Origin: Empedobacter stercoris
GTDB taxonomy: Bacteria; Bacteroidota; Bacteroidia; Flavobacteriales; Weeksellaceae
Length of the DNA stretch: 64,000 nt
Reading direction: 5' to 3'
NCBI RefSeq assembly: GCF_025244765.1
Contig: NZ_CP104209.1
Location: forward strand, 806,001-870,000
Below are positions 59,255-64,000 of this stretch, piece by piece; within the stretch, counting starts at the first letter, position 1, and every line of letters starts with the position of its first letter. Below the pieces are notes generated by a model. That model was not told the origin of the DNA, did not search any database, and saw nothing but the letters and a program-made list of their open reading frames with translations. A program made the position numbers and the translations under genes.

Positions 59255-60280
59255 ATGAAACAATTTTTATTTGCAATTGCTATAGCGGCGACGTTAGTAA
59301 GTTGTGATTCTACAAAACCAATTTCACAAGAGAAATACCAAAAAAGTCTGGTAAAATATACAGATAAAGTTTCTGAAGCCGAACTAAAAAAACAGTTATA
59401 CATCATTGCTGCTCCTGATATGGAAGGTAGAAATGCAGGAACTGAAGGAGAAATAAAAGCGGGGAATTATATTTCGAATTATTACAAAGAATTAGGAATT
59501 AATGGACCAAATAATAATTATTTCCAAATTATTCCTGCTGGAACTTTTAATCGTGTAAAAGGTCAAATGCGTAATGTAATGGGATTCATCGAAGGAGCTG
59601 AAAAGCCAGAAGAAATCGTTGTTATTTCTGCACATTATGATCACGACGGAATTAAAGATGGAAAATTATATCCTGGTGCTGATGATGATGGTTCTGGAAC
59701 TGTTGCTGTGATGGAAATTGGTCGTATTTTCCGCGAAGCTGAGAAGAAAGGAATTCGTCCAAAACGTTCGGTTCTTTTGTTGCATGTTTCAGGTGAAGAA
59801 AAAGGATTGTTAGGTTCTAAATATTATTCAGATCACCCAATTTATCCTTTAGAAAACACGATTGCAAATGTTAATATTGATATGATTGGTCGTGTAGATT
59901 ATGAGCATAATGAGAAAACAAGAGATTTTGTGTATGTAATTGGTTCTGAAATGCTATCGTCAGATTTGCACAAAGCTGTTTTAGCAGCAAACGAAGGTTT
60001 AGGAATTAATTTGGATATGCGCTACAATACACCAGACGATCCAAATCGTTTCTATTACCGTTCTGACCATTATAATTTTGCAAAACATAACATACCGTCT
60101 GTATTCTTTTTTAATGGCGTTCACGATGATTACCACAAACCAGGCGATACACCAGATAAAATTGAATATGATTTGTTGACGCGTCGCACAAAATTAGCGT
60201 TCAATACAATTTGGATTTTAGCAAATGCTGAAAATAGACCAGTTGTAGACAAAGAATCGCCAATGCCTTCGACAAGATAA
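59255..60280 (+). CDS. M28 family zinc peptidase lipoprotein
   Basis: A 341-residue lipoprotein (lipobox LVSC, cysteine at about residue 17). Two-zinc site: 'VVISAHYDHDGIKDG' (His/Asp), 'YPGADDDGSGTVAVMEIGR' (bridging Asp), 'LLLHVSGEEKGLLGSKYYSD' (Glu pair), NVNIDMIGRV (Asp) and the final His in DDYHKPGDT. It is an exported aminopeptidase-type enzyme. ATG 59255 is preferred over 59216 because it gives an immediate lipoprotein leader. It is divergent from the permease gene. Confidence 0.92.
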   Translation: MKQFLFAIAIAATLVSCDSTKPISQEKYQKSLVKYTDKVSEAELKKQLYIIAAPDMEGRNAGTEGEIKAGNYISNYYKELGINGPNNNYFQIIPAGTFNRVKGQMRNVMGFIEGAEKPEEIVVISAHYDHDGIKDGKLYPGADDDGSGTVAVMEIGRIFREAEKKGIRPKRSVLLLHVSGEEKGLLGSKYYSDHPIYPLENTIANVNIDMIGRVDYEHNEKTRDFVYVIGSEMLSSDLHKAVLAANEGLGINLDMRYNTPDDPNRFYYRSDHYNFAKHNIPSVFFFNGVHDDYHKPGDTPDKIEYDLLTRRTKLAFNTIWILANAENRPVVDKESPMPSTR

Positions 60281-60309
60281 TTAAAAACTATTATATAATA
60301 ATAAAAAAG

Positions 60310-60340
60310 GAAGCTTCTCGTTGTGTAATGAGAAGCTTCT
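60310..60340 (+). terminator. Hairpin terminator after M28 gene
   Basis: GAAGCTTCTC (60310-60319) pairs with GAGAAGCTTC (60330-60339). The following T-run is weak (TTGTTG). Confidence 0.65.
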
Positions 60341-60551
60341 TGTTGTGTAACAGCAAGGCAAAACTTATTTTGCGCCCTACTTACCAATAGTTATAAACTT
60401 GCCTTTGTTATACTTTTATTTTAGTGTTTTACTAATCAAATCAAGCTTCTGACCATTATAAAAAATAGTATAAAATGAATGATTGATGCAACGTTAACTT
60501 TATAAAATAAATTTAAAACTTCTTTCATAAAACTATATTGTCTCAATTCCG

Positions 60552-60559
60552 TAACTTTG
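60552..60559 (+). promoter_or_regulatory. -7 element of pepD-like gene
   Basis: TAACTTTG matches TAnnTTTG exactly, 22 bp before the ATG. Confidence 0.45.
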
Positions 60560-60581
60560 GAGAACAATAAAAAAACGAACA

Positions 60582-62072
60582 ATGAATAACGATATTCTTA
60601 ATTTGGAACCAAAAGCAATCTGGAAAAACTTCTCAGCATTGAACTCAGTTCCAAGACCTTCTAAAAAAGAAGAAAAAGTACGTCAGTTCATCATCAAATT
60701 TGGTGAAGATTTAGGTTTACCTGTCGAAACGGACGAAGTAGGAAATGTTTTAATCAAAAAAGCAGCTTATCCAGGAATGGAAGACCGTAAAACAGTTGTG
60801 ATGCAATCGCACTTGGATATGGTTTGTCAAAAAAATAACGATGTAGAATTTGATTTCGACACACAAGGAATCGAAATGTACATTGAAGACGAGAAGTTTG
60901 TAACGGCAAACGGTACAACTTTAGGTGCAGATAATGGAATTGGAGTTGCGACAATTATGTCTATTTTAGAATCGAAAGATATTCCTCATCCAGCTATTGA
61001 AGCATTCTTTACAATTGACGAAGAAACGGGCATGACAGGTGCTTTAGGATTGAAAGCTGGTTTTTTATCTGGTAAAATTTTGTTGAATTTAGATACAGAA
61101 GAAGATGATGAATTAGACATTGGTTGTGCTGGTGGAGTTGATGTAACCGCTACAAAATCATATACTGCTGAAACAGCAAACGGAACCGCTTTTACTTTAA
61201 CTTTAAAAGGTTTGAACGGAGGTCACTCTGGAATGCAAATTCACGAAGGTTTAGGAAATTCGAACAAATTAATTGCTCGTTTGTTAAATGCTGGAACCGA
61301 GTTTGGTTTACAAATTGCGCATATGGAAGGTGGAAGTTTACGTAACGCTATTCCTCGCGAATCATGGGCGACAATTGTAATTCCTACAGACAAAGTAGAT
61401 GCTTTCAAGGCTGCATACGAAACTTTAAGAGCCGAAATCATCGAAGAATACGAAACAAAAGAGCCTAAAATGGTGATTACCTTAGAGTCTACTGATACTA
61501 CTTCTGCAATGTCAGCGCAAGAATCTAAAGTTTTTATCCAAACTGTGATGGCTGCTTTCAATGGTGTTTACAGAATGAGTCCAGACGTTGAAGGTTTAGT
61601 CGAAACATCTAATAATGTTGCACGCGTAGAAATTATCGAGGGTAATATTCGTATTTTATGTTTAACTCGTTCTTCTGTAGAATCAGGTAAAGAAGCATTG
61701 GCTCAAACCTTAAAAGCTGGATTCGAATTAGGAGGTTTTGATGTCAATTTTTCTGGCTCATATCCTGGATGGAAAGCCAATACTCATTCAGAGATTTTAG
61801 AAGTTTTAAAAGAAATTTATGTCAAACAAAATGGTGAAGAACCAAAAGTTGTGGCATGTCATGCTGGATTAGAATGTGGGATTATTGGTACAAATTATCC
61901 TGGTTTGGATATGATTTCATTTGGTCCAAATATTTCGGGAGCACATTCACCTGATGAAAGAGTTGAAATCGTATCAGTTCAAAAATTCTGGAAGTATTTA
62001 TTGGAGATTTTAAAAGAAATTCCAAATGATGGTCCAGTTGATTACAGCTGTGCAAATTCGAAAAATATTTAA
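60582..62072 (+). CDS. pepD: Beta-Ala-Xaa/aminoacyl-histidine dipeptidase (M20 family)
   Basis: A 496-residue cytoplasmic di-zinc dipeptidase. M20 metal ligands are in MQSHLDMVCQ (His/Asp), TLGADNGIGVATI (bridging Asp), 'FFTIDEETGMTGALGLKAG' (catalytic and zinc Glu), LLNLDTEEDDE (Asp) and 'GPNISGAHSPDERVEI' (His). The dimerisation domain lies between about 200 and 400 with 'NGGHSGMQIHEGLGNSNKL'. It hydrolyses Xaa-His and related dipeptides in peptide use. Confidence 0.92.
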   Translation: MNNDILNLEPKAIWKNFSALNSVPRPSKKEEKVRQFIIKFGEDLGLPVETDEVGNVLIKKAAYPGMEDRKTVVMQSHLDMVCQKNNDVEFDFDTQGIEMYIEDEKFVTANGTTLGADNGIGVATIMSILESKDIPHPAIEAFFTIDEETGMTGALGLKAGFLSGKILLNLDTEEDDELDIGCAGGVDVTATKSYTAETANGTAFTLTLKGLNGGHSGMQIHEGLGNSNKLIARLLNAGTEFGLQIAHMEGGSLRNAIPRESWATIVIPTDKVDAFKAAYETLRAEIIEEYETKEPKMVITLESTDTTSAMSAQESKVFIQTVMAAFNGVYRMSPDVEGLVETSNNVARVEIIEGNIRILCLTRSSVESGKEALAQTLKAGFELGGFDVNFSGSYPGWKANTHSEILEVLKEIYVKQNGEEPKVVACHAGLECGIIGTNYPGLDMISFGPNISGAHSPDERVEIVSVQKFWKYLLEILKEIPNDGPVDYSCANSKNI

Positions 62073-62093
62073 TTTAAGGTATTAAAATAGATC

Positions 62094-62118
62094 AAAAGCC
62101 ACATTACAGTGGCTTTTT
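62094..62118 (+). terminator. Terminator after pepD-like gene
   Basis: AAAAGCCAC (62094-62102) pairs with GTGGCTTTT (62109-62117), with more T following. Confidence 0.85.
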
Positions 62119-62253
62119 TATTACCTATATAATTAATTAATCTATTATTTATTCAAAAAAACCACAATAAAAGATGATTAAATTAACAAAGATTAGGACA
62201 ACTACAGATAATCAATTATTTTAGCATTTCGTAAAATTGAAGACTAACAAATA

Positions 62254-64000
62254 ATGAAAAAATTTTTATTATCCACTCTCTTAGTGGTTATGCTTTTTCC
62301 TTTTAAAGTGAAAGCTGACGAAGGAATGTGGTTTTTGATGTTCATCGAACGTCTGAATCACCGTGATATGCAAAAACAAGGGTTACAATTAACTTCAGAA
62401 GAAATCTATAGTATCAACAACAACTCTTTAAAAGATGCTATTGTTCAATTTGGTGGTGGATGTACTGCTGAAATGGTATCTGGTCAAGGTTTAGTTTTGA
62501 CAAACCACCATTGTGGTTATGGTGCAATTGCTGAATTATCTGCTCCTGAACACGATTATTTAAAAGATGGTTTTTGGGCTAAGGATAAAGCTGCTGAGTT
62601 AAAACCAAAAAACTTAAAAGTACGTTTTTTCGTTCGTATGGATGATGTTTCTAAACGTATTTTAGGTGTTGTGAACGATAAAATGTCTGAGTTAGATCGT
62701 GAAAAAGCAATTAACCAAGAGATTGCTAAAATTGAAAAAGAAAACAGCGAAAATGGAAAATATGTTGTTTCTGTACGTTCTTTCTTTCAAGGAAATGAGT
62801 ATTACTACTTTGTTTACCAAGATTATGAAGATGTACGTTTAGTAGGAACACCTCCAAGTTCTATTGGTAAATTTGGTGGAGACACAGACAACTGGGAATG
62901 GCCTCGTCATACAGGAGATTTTGCTATGTTCCGTGTTTACGCAGATAAAGATGGTAATCCTGCAGCTTATTCAACAAACAATGTTCCATTACAACCAAAA
63001 CATCATTTACCTGTTTCTTTAAAAGGATACCAACAAGATGACTTTGCTATGATTTTAGGTTATCCAGGTCGTACAAATCGCTGGATGCCAGCGCAAGGTG
63101 TCGCTCAAAATGTTGAGTTCGCTTATCCTGCATGGGTAGAAGCTTCAAAAGTAACAATGGATCAAATGAAAAAATATATGGATCAAAATCAAAAAGTTAA
63201 TATTGATTATGCATCTAAATATGCTGGAGTTGCGAACTATTGGAAAAACCGTGATGGTATGATTGAAGCATTAAAACTTCATGGAACAGTTGCGAAAAAA
63301 ACAAAAGAAGAAGAAAAATTCAATAAATGGGCTCAAAAAGGAGCTAACAAAGCTGAATATGGTAATGTTGTTTCTAATTTGAATGATTATTATGCGAAAA
63401 CAAATTTAGATGCTCGTCATAACAATTACATCAATATTTTATTACGCTATTCTACTTTAGCAAGTGCACCATACTCTATCGGTAAAGCGTTAGAAAATTA
63501 TGCGGCTGCAAATGATGCAAAACGCAATGAAATGCGCCCTCGTATTCAGAATGCGATCAATGCATACTATGAAAAAATGTACTTGCCTTTAGAAAAAGAT
63601 TTATTGGCTGCTCAATTAAATCTTTATACTTCTAAAGCAAATGAAGCGGGATTAGCACCTTATGTTGCTGATTTAGCAAAACAAAATAACAACAATTTTA
63701 CTGCTTTTGTAAACGATGCTGTTGAAAGAAGTTTCTTCGCTGATCAAAAACAAGTTGAGAATTTCTTAATCTCTCCAGATGTAGAAGTATTGAAAAAAGA
63801 TCCATTATATGTTTTATCAAACGCTTTAGTAGAAAGAGCTTCTAAGCAAACAGATGAGCAAGCGAAATTAAATGATGTTTATTCTAAAAACTTCCGTTTA
63901 TTGGTAAAAGGTTTACGTGAGTCTAAAATCGGAAATATCTTATATCCTGATGCAAACTCTACGTTACGTTTAACGTACGGATCTATCCAAAATTTACCAA
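62254..64000 (+). CDS. S46 family dipeptidyl-peptidase (Dpp7/Dpp11-like), 3' end beyond window
   Basis: The frame is open from ATG 62254 to the window end (582 residues of about 715 expected). A signal peptide is visible (MKKFLLSTLLVVMLFPFKVK, then ADEGMW). The catalytic His lies in VLTNHHCGYGAI (about residue 85), the Asp region in DTDNWEWPRHTGDFAMFRVY. The catalytic Ser and the specificity residue that separate Dpp7 from Dpp11 lie beyond the window. The enzyme removes N-terminal dipeptides outside the inner membrane, feeding peptide metabolism as in Porphyromonas. Confidence 0.92.
   Translation, partial: MKKFLLSTLLVVMLFPFKVKADEGMWFLMFIERLNHRDMQKQGLQLTSEEIYSINNNSLKDAIVQFGGGCTAEMVSGQGLVLTNHHCGYGAIAELSAPEHDYLKDGFWAKDKAAELKPKNLKVRFFVRMDDVSKRILGVVNDKMSELDREKAINQEIAKIEKENSENGKYVVSVRSFFQGNEYYYFVYQDYEDVRLVGTPPSSIGKFGGDTDNWEWPRHTGDFAMFRVYADKDGNPAAYSTNNVPLQPKHHLPVSLKGYQQDDFAMILGYPGRTNRWMPAQGVAQNVEFAYPAWVEASKVTMDQMKKYMDQNQKVNIDYASKYAGVANYWKNRDGMIEALKLHGTVAKKTKEEEKFNKWAQKGANKAEYGNVVSNLNDYYAKTNLDARHNNYINILLRYSTLASAPYSIGKALENYAAANDAKRNEMRPRIQNAINAYYEKMYLPLEKDLLAAQLNLYTSKANEAGLAPYVADLAKQNNNNFTAFVNDAVERSFFADQKQVENFLISPDVEVLKKDPLYVLSNALVERASKQTDEQAKLNDVYSKNFRLLVKGLRESKIGNILYPDANSTLRLTYGSIQNLP

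Larger units (their letters stand above)
60281..60581. other. Gene-free stretch between M28 and PepD genes
   Basis: It holds a hairpin terminator (60310-60339) and the promoter of pepD. A GTTGTGTAA sequence occurs twice (in the hairpin loop and just after it). I see no coding frame or RNA gene. Confidence 0.6.

Noticed and set aside
60310-60355. Direct repeat GTTGTGTAA as start of a repeat array
   Set aside because: Only two short copies, one in a terminator loop. No third copy or regular spacing.

Overview
The window is AT-rich chromosomal DNA from a member of the Bacteroidota, class Flavobacteriia. Evidence seen directly: many genes have the Bacteroidota -7 element TAnnTTTG, sometimes with TTG 17-23 bp upstream; Shine-Dalgarno sequences are mostly weak or absent; there is a type IX secretion sorting domain, an acyl-ACP desaturase, DUF2911/DUF5522/DUF4268/DUF4294 proteins and a Flavobacteriia-type ECF sigma factor. 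Base composition and gene content fit Weeksellaceae, perhaps Empedobacter, but the genus is an inference. Most of the window is ordinary core genome, densely packed, with hairpin terminators between convergent genes. No rRNA, CRISPR array, prophage or replication origin was found.

Layout. 1-6 kb: small Bacteroidota proteins of unknown function, a K+ channel-like protein, a secreted T9SS cargo, a GH10-like lipoprotein and a membrane-anchored GNAT. 6-13 kb: kbl, an IS30-family element, a MORN-like secreted protein, an AddB-like nuclease and a dicarboxylate symporter. 13-20 kb: a two-gene surface-protein operon (IgGFc-binding-like), a metallophosphoesterase and a COG0523 zinc chaperone. 20-26 kb: cydAB, the desaturase-plsC lipid pair and three tRNAs (Arg-TCT, Pro-TGG, Ser-GCT). 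26-31 kb: an amidase, a small VOC/membrane/pentapeptide operon, pnp and rpsO. 31-37 kb: an operon of ECF sigma factor, small protein and MscS-like channel (channel frameshifted), then rhodanese/M13 peptidase divergent from threonine dehydrogenase. 38-40 kb: an AmgK-like kinase / RapZ C-terminal domain / MurU-like nucleotidyltransferase operon. 40-47 kb: two IS3-family elements around a phnA gene, an ATP-cone/Mrr-like nuclease and small metabolic genes. 47-55 kb: oxygenase, acetyltransferase, a frameshifted lipoprotein gene, M42 peptidase, pfkA-gap, and an ECF sigma factor flanked by two related micro-ORFs. 55-64 kb: aspS, an amino acid permease, M28 and PepD peptidases and a truncated S46 dipeptidyl-peptidase.

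How the genes fit together. The gene set suggests an aerobic or microaerobic amino acid- and peptide-using heterotroph: several exported or cytoplasmic peptidases (M13, M28, M42, PepD, S46), amino acid and dicarboxylate transporters, threonine degradation to glycine and acetyl-CoA (tdh plus kbl, about 29 kb apart), glycolysis (pfkA-gap) and a high-affinity bd oxidase. The AmgK/RapZ/MurU operon and the amidase point to cell-wall sugar recycling. Items most worth follow-up are the micro-ORF pair around the sigma factor, the RapZ-domain operon, the ATP-cone nuclease, the IS3 insertion that supplies a new stop codon to phnA, two likely frameshifted genes, and a 12-bp inverted repeat in the pepO/tdh divergent promoter.
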